A stretch of DNA of 64,000 bases from Micractinium sp. NFX-FRZ (Eukaryota; Chlorophyta; Trebouxiophyceae; Chlorellales; Chlorellaceae): positions 1 through 64,000 of the forward strand of contig JAPTJF010000157.1 in NCBI GenBank assembly GCA_029339195.1, in the 5' to 3' direction. Made by a program: the position numbers and the translations under genes. Each line of letters starts with the position of its first letter. Within the stretch, counting starts at the first letter, position 1. Of the stretch, positions 46,869-58,900 are shown piece after piece. The notes beneath the pieces are model-generated. The model had not been told where the DNA came from. It did no database searches and saw nothing but the letters and a program-made list of their open reading frames with translations.

Positions 46869-48837
46869 CATGCATGACAAGGGTGTTGTAAGCTGCGGCA
46901 GCCGCGCTGCCTGAAGGAGCTGCTGCAGTGCCACGTACCCTTGTCAGGCCCTCTAAGGATGCAGGGTCTTCACGGACCGATCAGTGCCACCCGCCACCTC
47001 CTGCCATTCAATGAAGTACCAGGCGGGCAGAGCTGCCGCGATGTGGCTGTTCGGCAGCCGCTGCACACACACATAATAGGCACTGACAGCGTGCCGATGC
47101 CGCCAGGAGCCACCGCACCACAGCCTGGACTGCCCGCCAGTGTGTGTGCATGCCATTGTGCATGTACTTCATGTTGCATGTGTGCGCAGGCAGGGGGGAG
47201 GCGGGGCCTCCTTGGGACGGTGCAGCGGAGGCTGATCCTGGCGGCACATACATGTGGGGGAGGCCGGAAGCTTCCAACACGAAAGTAGGTGCAGCAATAA
47301 GGTGAAGCACAAACATGCAGCTCCAATACAATGAAATGCAGTGTGTCAAGGGTGATGTGGCAGGCAGTGCATCTGCGGGTGGGTGCGCACAGAACGGAGC
47401 GGCACAGGGGGCGCGCAGAAACTGGCGTTTGCGGAATGGCGCTTGGTCCCTTGGTTGGCATGCGGAATATCCGCTGCTGCAAGGATCACAGCCCATAGCC
47501 TAGCGAGGTCTGTGCGGCGGCCTGGGGGGAGGTGGGGAGGGCCTGGGGGAGGGGGGCGGGCGCGGGGGGTAGGGCGGCGTTTTCCTGTAGCCCCCGGCAG
47601 CTGGGCGGGCACGCGGCGGTTGGGGTGCAGGCGGCGGGCGAGGAGGAGGGCTGCATGTGTGGTGCAAGCGTGGGGGGTGGGGGCGGACGCGGCGTCGGAG
47701 GGCACCGGGGACATGCACAGCTGCGCTCGCCCCGGGCGCACTCCTTCCCATCTCCACAGGTGGGGCCTATGTGCCCACTATCAACCACTGGCGTGTCTTC
47801 TCTTCTCTTCCGCAGCTCGCCCAAGCAGTGCTCCTTGTGAGCTCAGTTGACCAGTGCCACCTTTCCGAGCGCAAGTGCCGCAGCGCCCACCGTAGGGGCC
47901 CCTTGCACAGCTGGCACCCTTGCAAACTGCCTGCTCAGTGGCACGCTGTCCCCGGGCGGGCCCTCACGACTGAGCATTTGGCAAATCCCATCAATGCACA
48001 TTTGGTGTGGCCAAGCCTTGGAACGCATGCCCAGCCAGAAGGTGCTCTCTCAAATGAAAGCCCCACACGCTAGAGGCACCAGCAGGCGCAGGCCTCATAC
48101 ATGCCCCCTGGCAGGGGCACATGCCCGCATGGAGGGCTGCTGCAAGAGGTGCCTTACCAATGCAAGGTGCCTCCCCCACTCCCTGCGACTCTGCCTCCGC
48201 CCCTCCCTGCAAACATGCGTTGTTGCTCTTACATAACGAATTCGGGCCGTCTGGGGGGGGTCAGTCAGGGTTGGAAAGGATCAAAGCGGTGGAAGGGGTG
48301 TTTACCAAACAGGGGTACGAGAAAGATGCAATAAGTCACGGGGAGGTGGGCGGGGCGGGTGGGGCATGCCGGGCAGCGGACTTGCCGTTTATGGCTAGCC
48401 AAGAGACGGCCCCGCGCGGTGCGAGGGGGGAGTGAGTCGAGCGCTGGTTCTGGGAGCAATGCCGGTGTGGGGGCGCGCACGGTGCGAGGGAAACGCTGCC
48501 AAGGCAGCCGCAAGCAGAGGGGTAAGGGATCCGCAGCTGAGGGGGGTGGAACGGGCATGCGTGAGGACACTAAACACAAAGGATTACGTCAGGTGGGCTG
48601 CGCAGCAGGCAAGTGATCCAGCGATTACGCAAGCCAGCAGTCAAGTCGATATGTGACAGAGCAGCCAAAGAGGGCGCCGCCGCAGCGGCTGCAGCGCCGT
48701 GCAGCAGGAGAGATGGCCAAGTTATGAATGTAAAAGAAGGGACAGCCCGTATCGGCTGGCAGTGAACGGTGAGGTGGGATCGGCAGCCGGGGGGGCGGCT
48801 GCCAGTTTGGGACTCTTGGCCTCAGCGCCGGCGCCGC
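46869..48837. other. Weakly coding region, no complete gene
   Basis: Apart from the exon at 46953-47060, there are G/C-biased minus-strand frames at 47486-47600, readable as either Pro-rich or Ala/Pro-rich. These may be exons of one minus-strand gene, but I could not join them in frame. The part from 48100 to 48837 holds nothing I can support; it includes the 3' UTR of the GT49 gene and a minus TGTAA near 48229. Confidence 0.3.
46953..47060 (-). CDS. Orphan terminal coding exon
   Basis: A TGTGCAG acceptor is followed by 35 well-biased codons reading RLPNSHIAAALPAWYFIEWQ onward, then TAG. The composition is protein-like and the third positions are G/C-rich. No matching upstream exon was found, and I do not recognise the peptide. 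Confidence 0.35.
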   Translation of the reverse strand, partial: RLPNSHIAAALPAWYFIEWQEVAGGTDRSVKTLHP

Positions 48838-51800
48838 TCAAGCTTCAAGAGCTCCCTGCCCCGACTGCCCTCCATCGGAGCGAGGCCCCTCCAGGCCCTG
48901 CACCTGGCCAGTGCTACCTTCGCCAGCCGCGCCCTGCTCCAATCCCTTGCCCGCGCCATCGCCCGCAGCCTTTGCCGCGGAGCCTGCGCTGCTGCCCGCC
49001 TCCCACCACTCCTCCTGGGCACCGCCAGCGCTGTCTTCTGCTGCCGCCTGCCCTGCAGCATCAGAAGCGCTGGCCTCTGCTGCCGCCACGCCGCCACGCT
49101 GGCCCTGGGCGCCCTCCCCGCCGGCAGACGCCTGGGACGCCTCTGCTGGCAGCCCGCTGCCGGCGGCGGTCGCCACAGTAACTGCCCCAGCAGCGGCCTG
49201 GTCGCCCGCTGCCACCAATGGGGCGGCCTGCTGTGCCTGCTGGGGCTGCTGCTGGGCACTGGCCGCCGCCTGCTGCTGCTGCTGCGCCTGCTGCAGAGCA
49301 TCTCCCGGCGCCTGCTGCTCCTGTGCATTGGCTGCGGCTTGCTGGGCCTGCTCGGCAGCGGCGGCAGCAACACCGGTCGCGGCAGCAATCGCTGCCTGCT
49401 GTGGCTGCTGCTCGGCAGCAGCAGCACCAGCCGTAGCAGCATTCACCGGCTGCTGTGGCTGCTCAGTGATGGTACCAGCAGCCGAGGCGGCAGCAGCAAT
49501 GGCTTGCTGGGGAGCTCCCTGCAGATCAGTGCCAACCGCCTGCTGTGCCGCCTCAGGCTGCTGAGCAGCAGCTGCCGCTGCCGCAGCTTGTGCAGACTGC
49601 GCAGCAGCAGAATTTTGTGCCTGCACAGCGCTGGTGGCCGCCTGCGGCTGGCCTTCTGCAGCGGTGGCAACATCCTGCTGCTGCTGCTCAGGCTGCGCAG
49701 CGGCGGCCTGTTGCTCTGCAGCAACCGCAGCTGCCTGCTGCTGCTGCTGCACAGGCTGTGCGGCTGCCTGCTCCCCCGTTGCCGTGGCTGCCGGCTGCTC
49801 AGGCTGAACAGCAGCTGCCTGCTGCTGCTGCTCCGCTGCAGCGGCAGCCGCCTGCTGCTGCGCCGCAGCTTTCTCCTGGGCGGCCTGCGCCTGGGCCCTG
49901 GCCGCCGCCTGCGCCCGCGCCGCCGCCTGCTGCGCCGCCAGCGCGCCCGCCGCGCGTGCCGCCGCCGCCGCCGCCTTTGCCTGCGCCGCTGCCGCTATCC
50001 TGGCCTGCTCCTCCACAATGGCGGCGTCCTGGTGCTGCATGTCCGCAGCAGCTGCCGCCTCTGCATTCTCGGCCCTCCACCGCTCCGCCTCTTCCAGCTC
50101 GGCCTGCCGCTTGGCGGCCGCCGCCTCGGCCGCCTCGGGTTTGTCCACCGCCGCCGCTGCCGCCGCCTCAGCCGCCGCCTTTTCTGCCGCCGCCTTCTCC
50201 TGGGCGATCCGCCTCATCTCATCTTCTCCCGCGAGCACTGGGGCCACCTGCGGAAGCAGAAAGGGAGCAAGCCGGGGAACGGGGGTTGTGTGGGATGGCG
50301 GCGGCATTGTGGGAGGGGCGCCAGGGTCCGGTGCTGCCACCCTAGCCGACTGTGCACTTCCGCATGTGTTGACAGCCAGGCGGGCAGGGCAGCGGGCATC
50401 GCCTGGCCTGCCTGCCTGCCTGCCCATGTGCCCAGCCAAGGCAACAGCCAGCACCGGCACACCCACATGCTCGTCGTCGCACCGCTGAGCGGCAGGTTCC
50501 GGTCGTGACCTGACAAGCAGCACACCAATGCAACGTCCAACACGCACAGCTGTGCATCCCTTGGACTCAGCACACACACTCGTTTTCGCACCTCTGGCCG
50601 GCAGAGCTCGGGGAACGAGGTGACGGGCACAAAGTCCATCTGCCTCATGTGGAACAGCGCGTTGTCAAACAGCATGTGGTTCTTCTCCTTCTGCAAGCGG
50701 CGGGGGGGGCGGCAAGGAGCAAGCAGGGGGGGGCGAGATGAGAGGGGCAGGCTCAGTGCACCAGCCGTGTTGAGCCCACTTGGGCGACGCCATGCCCTGC
50801 CGCCCCACCCCATCTCGCGCCTCCGTCAGGACGGGGCACTCGCCACTGCCCAGCACACGCACTCGGAGCCGGCAGTTCTTCCCCACCTGCCCCATCTTGC
50901 GCGTGAGCCACTTGGTGGAGGGCTTCTTGTGGGGGACGTGCACCACAAAGGCGGTGGGGTGCACCAAAAAGTTGAACCCGTTCTGCAGGCTGATGTGCAT
51001 CAGGTGCTGCACCTTGTTCCTGCGAGGAAGGGAGAGGGCGGGGCGGGGAAGGGGCGGGGCGGGTGCAAGCGGGCGGTCAAGTCGCGAGGCGGGGCGTGGG
51101 CAAGGGCGTGGGCGACCCGTCGTCCCGTTGTTTCAACGCCCCTCCCAACAGCAGCGCAGGCAGCCCTTGCCGCACTGCTTTCAAACACCATCCAACCGAC
51201 TCATCAGCGGTGCTTCCCATGGCGCCACCCACCGCCCACTGTGAGGGAACAATAAGAGGAAACACGAGGCCACAGCAGCAGGCAGGCTCACCAGTAGTAC
51301 CCCCGGAAGCGCTCGTCGTAGAAGGGCGTGTAGTCGCGGTGCATCATGATGTATGGCTCGTACCCAATCTGCACAGGCAGGCAGGCAGGAAGGCAGGCAG
51401 GCAGGCAGGTGGGGGTCACGCATTGCATGGGAGATGATGCCACGGGGCACGCTCTCCCCTGCCCCCCCAGCGCACAGAGATTGGTGGGCTGGGCGCGCCA
51501 TCAACCCGCCACCCGCCAGCCCACCGGGCCCTCCATCACCCACCGCCCTCGCCCCTCACATGGTACTGCGCCCCCTCACCTGGTACTGCACCGGGTAGGC
51601 CGCGTGGCTCTTGATCCACCTCCAGTAGTCGGTAGCCTGATGCCCCTGTGGATACTGGGGCACGTGGAAGCCAAACACCACGTTCCACCTGCACAGGGCA
51701 GGTGGGACATAACAGCAGCTGGTTGATGCCCCCGAGGGTGGTGAGTGTGGCATGAAGAGCCCAAACACCACGGTCCACCAACGGCAGGGGGTGGGTTTGT

Positions 51801-54800
51801 CCAGCAGGGGCGACACGGGATCACAGTGGCGGGCCCTGGGAGTGCTGGGCCATGCCCGGGAACGGAGCGGAGTGTTTGCGGCGGTAAAGCAGGCGGGGCT
51901 CGGTGCAGCTGGCTGGCTGGCGGATCCTGGGGCACGCCCGTGACCACGCACCCCACAACGCGGGGCGCCTCTGCTAACAAGAAGATGGGTAATGGAGCAG
52001 ACACACGGCACTCACTGGAACTTGTTGACCAAACGTAGGGCTTGCCCTGCCGCACCACACACGTCCCTGGGACCCAACACACTCTTGAGCCAACCAAGTC
52101 TTTCTAGGGCAACAAACGGCACTCACTGGAACTTGTTGACCACATAGGGCTTGCCCTGGCGCACCGCCTCCAGCGCCACCTTGCGCCCCGCCTCGCCGTC
52201 GTCCTGCGTCTCAAACGCCGGCAGCACCACCGCGTTCCTGCAGGGCATGGGTGGGCAGGTGGTGGGGAGAGGAGTGTGGAGGGCAGGCGGGCCGGGCGGT
52301 CGCTCACACACCGGCAGCGCCACCGTGTGGCTGTTCACACGGGGCGGGCGTGCTGATTGGAAGAGAAGAGAAGTATGGGGTCAAGAGAGGGGGGGCAGTC
52401 ACAAGGCGTGGCTGCGCTGCGCTGCACTGCTGCCAGCCGCTGCCGCCCTGCCCTGCCCTGCGTGTGGCCACCCCACCCCACAGCGCGCCACATGCACACC
52501 CCACCCGCCCTGCTGCATGCTGCAGATGCAAGCTCGCCGCCCTCTAGACACTCACTCGCACCACGCAGTTTATGCCAAGGGGCAAGAACACGCACCTGCT
52601 GTGCAGCATGCTCATCAGGCGCTCGTAGGAGGCCGGCTCCTGCACGATGCGAGCCAGGCTGAGGGACACCGCGAAATCCACGTCCACCAGCAGCATCGCC
52701 TCTGCAAGCGGCGTGGGACAGTAGATGGGGGAATGGGGTGGGGGGGAGATGGGAGGGTGGCGCAGTAGGGGGCAGGTAGTGGTGGCAGGTGCGGCCAGGC
52801 TGCGGGTATTCACTTGGGTGGCGCTTTCGGGGCGCTGTATGGCCAGTACTACATGCTCAACACTCGGCCTGCAGCAACAACCCCAGGCCCTGGTCGCTCT
52901 CGCGCCTGTTTTGGTGCGCCCACCTGTCTTGGTGTTGACCAGCGCGCGGTTGCGGGCGGCGTTGGCGGGGTACAGCATGGCTGCGTACCGCTCGCACCGC
53001 TCCTCGACCACCACCTCCAGGTCCAGGATGCAGGCGGAGGGGGAGGCCTCCATGGAGCGCCAGAACTTGAGCGACTGCAGGACGCCGGGTTCAGTACGAA
53101 AACATGTATACAATGTGGTGGAGCTCGTCGCTGTTCCAGGAAGAAGGATTAGAAGACACACGTAGTTGCGATGCAATGGAGGTGGGGAGGGCATGGCTTA
53201 CAGGCAGCGCCATGCTTGTGTCTCACGCAAGCCCCCTGCTCCGGCCCTGCTCAGGCTGGCCGGCTGAGGGCCCTCACCTCGGCCACCCCCACGTCCAGGC
53301 TCTTCTTGTTCCAGTACGGCTCCTCGGCGCTGAAGATGCGTCCGTGCAGCAGCGGGATGTAGAGCACGGCGGAGATCTGCGGCGGGGGAGGGGTTGCAGC
53401 GTGCAGGGTGTGGCGGGGTGTTGCGGTGGGGGTGAGGGGCCGTGCTGCAGGCAGACACATGCACGGCAGCAGCGGAGCCCTCGCCCGCACGCCTTGCGAC
53501 CTAGCAGCATCCATCCACAAGAGCACACCCCCACATGCACGGCAAGCAGCGAATCCCTCGCCCGCACGCCCTGCAAGCTAGAACATCCAGAAAACAGCAC
53601 CACACCTGCAGGGGCCAGGTGGAGCACTGGTTCTCCAGCATCTGGAAGCGCTCCAGGCTCAGCTGCGTCACCACCGTCAGCCCGCGCTCCGGCCGAGGCT
53701 TGCTGCTCTCCAGCTTGAGCACCTGGCAGAGGCAGGCGGCAACAGGCGGCAGGGGAAGCAAGGATGATCGGTCGGTCGGTGGGGAGTCGGCAGGAACGCC
53801 CCGGGCCCTGTGACCCCGCAAGGGTGCTGTTCAACAGGTACCCCCCGCCGCCTGCATCTGTGCTTGTACCGGCGCAGCCCTGCAACCACCCGCCGCCGGC
53901 AGCAGCGCCCCGCCGCCGTGCGCATGCCGTCCCCACCTGCTGCAGCTGCGGCACCTCCTCAGGCAGCCCCTGCCGGCACCACTTGAACAGCGTGACGTCG
54001 TCGCCGTACCGCTTGCGCCACTCGGCTGCGGGCGGGCAGGGGAGGGGCGCAGGATGCAGTGGCATGCAGTGTGGAGGCGATTCTGGTGCGCACGCCCCTC
54101 TCAGCACATGGGCGGCATGAGCACGGCACCATGGCCGCCGCCACAGCAAAAACAGCAGGCAGTAGACGACCTTGCCAGCAACTGCATCAAGCAAGAGGCA
54201 AGCCCACACGGCGCGGCTCACTGGACTGCAGCAGCGGCGAGTGTGCCACCGCTGCCAGGCTGAAGTTGGCTGCCTCCTGCCCGCACTTCCACTCGTAGAT
54301 GGAGTTGGGGATGGCCTGGCGCGTCTTGTTGCGGTACGGCTTGGGCCACTGCCCCAGCGTGCCGCCCTGCAGGGTGGAAACCAGGTGGGGGCAGCAGGGG
54401 GCCATGACAGGCTGTAGGCAGGTGGCATACAGGTGCCGAGCAGTACCAGACGGGCCACGGTGTGTGTCCACGGCAGGCGGGCAGTGGAAGACGAGCAAGG
54501 ACGGGCAGCAAGCTGGTGGGCGGGCCGTATGCTCCTGCTGCTGCCAAAGCTGAGCCTAAAACAGCCTGCCCTGCAGCTCTGCAACCGCACGGTGAAGCTG
54601 CGCCGTCTCGCTCTTGCTGGCACACTGCGCCCCCCGATACGCAGGCACACATCCAACCAACACGCACAGCCAGCCAGCCGGCCGCCGCCGCCCCTCCTGT
54701 GCAGGGCCGCGGGTGCAGCGGCTGCACGCCACCAGCAGGCAGCGACGCACCTCGAGCCACTCTGCAGGGACGGGTGCGGGGGGCGGCGGCGAGGGCGGCC

Positions 54801-55404
54801 GCGAGCCAGCAAGCCCAGCCACGGCATCCACCGCTGCCGTGGCCAGCGCCGTCAGCCGTGACCCTGGCTGCTCCTCCACAAGAGAGCGTGAGCGGGCGGC
54901 GCCTTCCCCGCTCTCTACCGGCTGCACCGTGCGGATGGCCAGGCCGGCGGTGAGGCTGCCAGAGCTGCTCGCCGAGAAGGGCGACGTGCGCTTGGCGGTT
55001 AGGCTGTGCAGCTGCGGGGCAGCGGGCGGCGGGCAGCAGGCGGGGTGATGCAGGGGGTCACTTGGCAGCACAGGCGACAGGGTGTGGGTATCTGGATGCG
55101 CGGGCACGCTCGGCATCACGTGTTCAGGCTGTTGGGCCTGTTGGTTGAGGGTCGCCTGCCGCCGTCCCGGACGAGCGTGCGGCAGCGGCACGGCCGAGGT
55201 GGCCACCGCCGGCACAATCTTGCTGCCCCGGCCTGTTGCAACACGCCACATGCTTCATCTCACCATCAAGCCTGCCAGAATGAGGGCCAGCAGGCGCCAG
55301 CGGGTGGACTGCACCAGCCCGCGCGCCCGCCCCAACCGAGTGTCCGAGTGGTGGCGGCGCCGCCGGTCGGCGGCAGCAGGAGCAACGCTGGGCAACAGCG
55401 GCAT
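48838..55404 (-). CDS. LARGE-like glycosyltransferase (GT49), Ala/Gln tail
   Basis: Fourteen exons: 55264-55404, 54751-55011, 54222-54366, 53937-54025, 53606-53722, 53278-53376, 52924-53074, 52596-52701, 52127-52237, 51580-51688, 51292-51368, 50887-51019, 50592-50690, 48838-50247; 3048 bp, 1015 aa. A type II signal anchor (STRWRLLALILAGLM, about 33-47) predicts a Golgi membrane enzyme. The lumenal domain matches GT49 (LARGE/B4GAT1-type sugar transferases): NAARNRAL, the metal-binding DxD motif DVD at 341-343, GHQATDYWRW, EPYIMMHRDYTPFYDERFRG, NKVQHLMHI and FLVHPTAFVVHVPHKKP. Residues 547-1015, from a single 1410-bp exon, are almost only Ala, Gln, Glu and Lys; about the first 120 are heptad-like, the rest low-complexity. 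That tail is not part of known GT49 enzymes. It is divergent from the kinesin gene, and a paralogue starts beyond 62482. Confidence 0.85.
51666..51779 (-). repeat. Exon-10 start duplicated in intron
   Basis: CCAAACACCACG with flanks at 51671 (functional exon 10 start, reading WNVVFGF) recurs at 51761 in the intron, 90 bp away. Confidence 0.75.
52006..52165 (-). repeat. Exon-9 end and donor copied 111 bp away
   Basis: About 50 bp covering the end of GT49 exon 9 and its donor (52117-52165) recur at 52006-52056 inside intron 9 with few differences. The sequence between the copies is unrelated. Confidence 0.9.
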
Positions 55405-55985
55405 GGCTGCAGCGCCTGGCTACAGGTGCCCAATACCCTCACAGGCGTCTGCTCAGCGCCCGGCACGAAACCTGCGCGCCGCGTCATTGGAGTGCGGTTG
55501 GGTTCGAACGGTTGTTGTGAGGGTTGCGGAGGTCGTTGGCGGGTTGCACAGGCATTGCATCACCAGCACCACATGCTGAGAGCTCACCAGTGGTTTGCGG
55601 GCACCGTGACGCGCGGGGGAAACAGCGCCGGAGGGGGAAGAGGCTGGCGTCGGCTGCGACCGCTGCTGGCTATTCCCAGGTGCTGGATCGGCGCCCAGCA
55701 GTGTAAATGAAAATACGAGGCGGGCTTGGGGGCGCAGGGCGGCCCAGCGACGCCTCCAGGTGCGGCTCCCGCTGTTCAGAAGCAACCAGAATGGTCATTG
55801 ATCGAATGCAAGAGCTGGGCACCCCAGGGAGGCAGACCGGAGCATTGCTGTCATGGCATGCCAACGAGGCAGCTGCACTCAAGACCTCTGATCTCTGTCG
55901 GAAGAGCAGTGCACAGTGCACCCATTGCGCCGTGGGATTGCACGGGCACCGTTGCGGCCGAGAGCTGCCGAGAGCTGTCGAGACG
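55405..55985. promoter_or_regulatory. Shared upstream region, GT49 and kinesin
   Basis: About 580 bp between divergent start codons. An upstream in-frame ATG for the kinesin exists at 55707, and a minus-strand frame opens at 55785, so the first exons of either gene could extend into this region. Confidence 0.45.
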
Positions 55986-58900
55986 ATGGGGGCTGTAGGA
56001 GAGCAGGTCTCCCTCTCTGCACGGCTGGCATCGGTGCCCCGCGGATCCGTGATGGGCTCCACCGACCGCACGCTGGCAGCCGACGAGGAGCTGCTGGTGA
56101 GCAGGCGCCACAGCTTGAACGCCGGTGGCGGCAGCGGCAGCACGACACCACCCCCGCCCGCTTGCCACCCTGCCACCCCCATCCTCCCTCCTTTCCTCCC
56201 GCCCTCCCCCGCAGGTGCCCCGCCTGGTGGCGCGCATCGCAGAGCTAGAGGAGAAGCTGTATACCAGTGAGGCGGGCGGCGGGGACGGTGACGACGCAGG
56301 CGGCCTCCTCGACCGCTTCGGGGGGCTGCTTCGCAAAGCGCAGCAGGGGCTGGACGCCGGCATCGCCTATGTGTGCGTGGGCGATGGGCTGGGGGACTGC
56401 TTTGCATTAGTGGGGTTGGCTGTAGAGGCGTAGGCCTGTCTTGCCAAGCGGGTTGGCCCCTTGCGTGATGCAACACGGTGCGGGCCTGCCCCGTGCTGCC
56501 CCCTGTCCAGTGCACTTGCACGGTGCGCCCCCCCGACGTCACTAGCCCGCCCACCGCCTTTTCTGCCGCCTGCAGTGTGGGCGACGGCGATGCGCAGGCG
56601 GCGCAGCTGTCGGCAGTTACAAAAGAGGCCACGGCCAAGGCACTGCTGATCACCATCCGAAAGCTGCAGAGCCTGAAGGCAGAGAAGCAGGCGCTCGAGG
56701 CGGCGGCTGGCAGCCTTCAGCTGGAGCTCGAATCGGCGAGGGGAGCTCTGGCGGGTGCTCAGGCGGCGGCTGCGGCGGCTGCCGAGGCGGAGGCAGCGCT
56801 GCGGGCCGCCAGCGTGCAGGGGCAGGCGTCGCTGGCAGAAGTGGCGGCTGCAGCAGCGGCCGACCGGGCAGCGCTGGGCGCAGCCACGCAACAGCTGGCG
56901 GCGCTGCGGCTGGAGGCGCAGGCGGCGGCGGCGGGCAGCGCAGCGGCGCAGGCCGCAAGCGAGGCCGCGGAGGCGAACGTGGCCGCCCTGCAGGGCCAGC
57001 TGGCGGCAGCGCACAGCGCGGCAGCGGAGCTGCAGCGCCAGCTGGACGGCAGCCGTGCGGAGTGCGCTGCGCTGCAGGCCCGGCTGGCGGCGGCAGCAGA
57101 GGAGGCGGAGGGGGTGGCGGCAGAGGCGGAGGCTCTGCGCTCGGCGCGGGCTGTGCTGTCGCAGGTAGGGACCGGCAGCATTGTGGTGCTGCTTATGGGA
57201 GGCTGCCTTGCGCAGTCGCATGGCTGGTGTGCAGCGGCCAGCTCGTTAGGAAGCACAGTGTCCAGGACCAGCTGCTCGTTTAGTGGAGCGGCGAATGCAT
57301 GCGGCACTGTGGCTGCCCATGGCATGCGTCCCACATACCTCTTGCTTTCCTTCGCAGCATCTGGGTGCACTTGACGCACATGTCCTGTAACTGTGCCCCA
57401 TGTGCAGGAGCTGAACGAGACCAGGCTGCGGCTGGAGCGGGCGCAAGGGGTGGCGGAGGACTTCCAGCGCCGCTTCCTGCAGGTGGCCCTGCCTCCCTGC
57501 TGTGCTGTGCCATGCTGCGCTGCGCCATGCTGCGCCGTGCCATGCTGCGCCGTGCCATGCTGTGCTGTGACATGCTGTGCTGTGACATGTGCTGCGCCAT
57601 GCCATGTGCTGCGCCATGCTGCGCTGCCGTGTGCGTCCATGCTGCGCCGCGTCTTCACATGACAGCTCCTGCCATGTCATCCTGCCCTCTGGGTGGTGGT
57701 CCTTGCTTGGCAGGAGAGGCACAAGGCGCACGAGCAGCTGAATCTGCTTCTGCCTGCGCCACCCCGCCAGCTCATCACCCCGTGCCCTTTGTTGAGCACC
57801 CTCCCCTGGCCCCCACAGGAGCGCCTGGAGAGGCGCAAGGTGCACGAGCAGCTGCAGGTTCTGCGTGGCAACATCCGCGTGGCATGCCGCGTGCGCCCCT
57901 CCCTCAGGTGTGGTCCCTCCCTGAGGGTGACAGCAGTGCCTGGCCTGAGACTTGATGCCGCCAGGCCCTCTCCAGCCGGGGTGGGGCCGCCTGGGTCAGC
58001 CTGACCTGGTTCTTGATTGGATTGACTCTTGGGCAGGCAGCACCAAGTGGTGCTATCAGGTGACGCTGTTTTCGTGGCTCTAAATCACCGCCCTGCTGTG
58101 CATGCTGCCGGCTCCTCGAACCCCAATTGGATGCAGCCCCGGCGCCGGTGCCGCCCAGCAGGCGGCGCAGCAGCAGCAGCAGCAGCAGCCCTGCGGCGTG
58201 ACCTACCCCTACCCTGGCTCGCTGTGCATCCACGCCAGCGAGCGGCGGCAGCAGGAGTTTGAGTTTGACTCGGTGTTCAGCGGGGAGGCGTCGCAGGTGG
58301 GTGCGGGGTGGGAAGGTTGGTGCTGGTGGTGTAGCGCGTGCGGCGAGGCAGATGAGTGGGTTACAGGGTGGGTTGGTGGGTGGGTGTCAGCTACAGCGGG
58401 TGTTGTGGGTGTTAAGGATGCAGGAGTCTGAGTTCCGCCCGCTTGCCAAGGACCTGCCTGCTGCCTGCCGCGAGCACACAGGCTTCATTTCCTTATAGTC
58501 AAGCTTGCCCTTTTGCAGGAAGGGGTGTTGTCGCGTGTGCCCGCTCATGAAATCTAACCCTGTTTTAGTGGTACGGTGCTTGCCTGCGGGAGGGAAGAAG
58601 AGGGATCAGATGAACCAGTGAATTATGGTGTACCGTATCACTTAATCATGTTGCCCCGACGTGCCTCCATGTGTGCAGGAGGAGGTGTTTGACGAGGTGT
58701 GGCCGCTCATCAGGTGGGCGCAGGGCTGTGGTGCCAGCGGCTCGGCTGAGGGTGAGGCAGCGGAGGAGGCGGCAGGGCTGAGGCGGCAGCGGCTGGGCTA
58801 AAGGGGAGGCGGCCGCGGTGGGGCAGAGGCCGCGGCGCAGGGCCACAAAGCAGGGAGGTGAAAGACGCTAGGGACAAGATGTGTTGAGAGCGCTGACTGT

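Noticed and set aside
48769..50508. 579-codon plus-strand open frame rich in Leu/Cys/Arg
   Set aside because: It is the complement of the GC-rich repetitive tail exon of the GT49 gene, which joins in frame to thirteen upstream exons.
53274..54827. 517-codon minus-strand open frame
   Set aside because: It crosses GT49 exons out of frame and through introns; the correct frame gives recognisable GT49 motifs.
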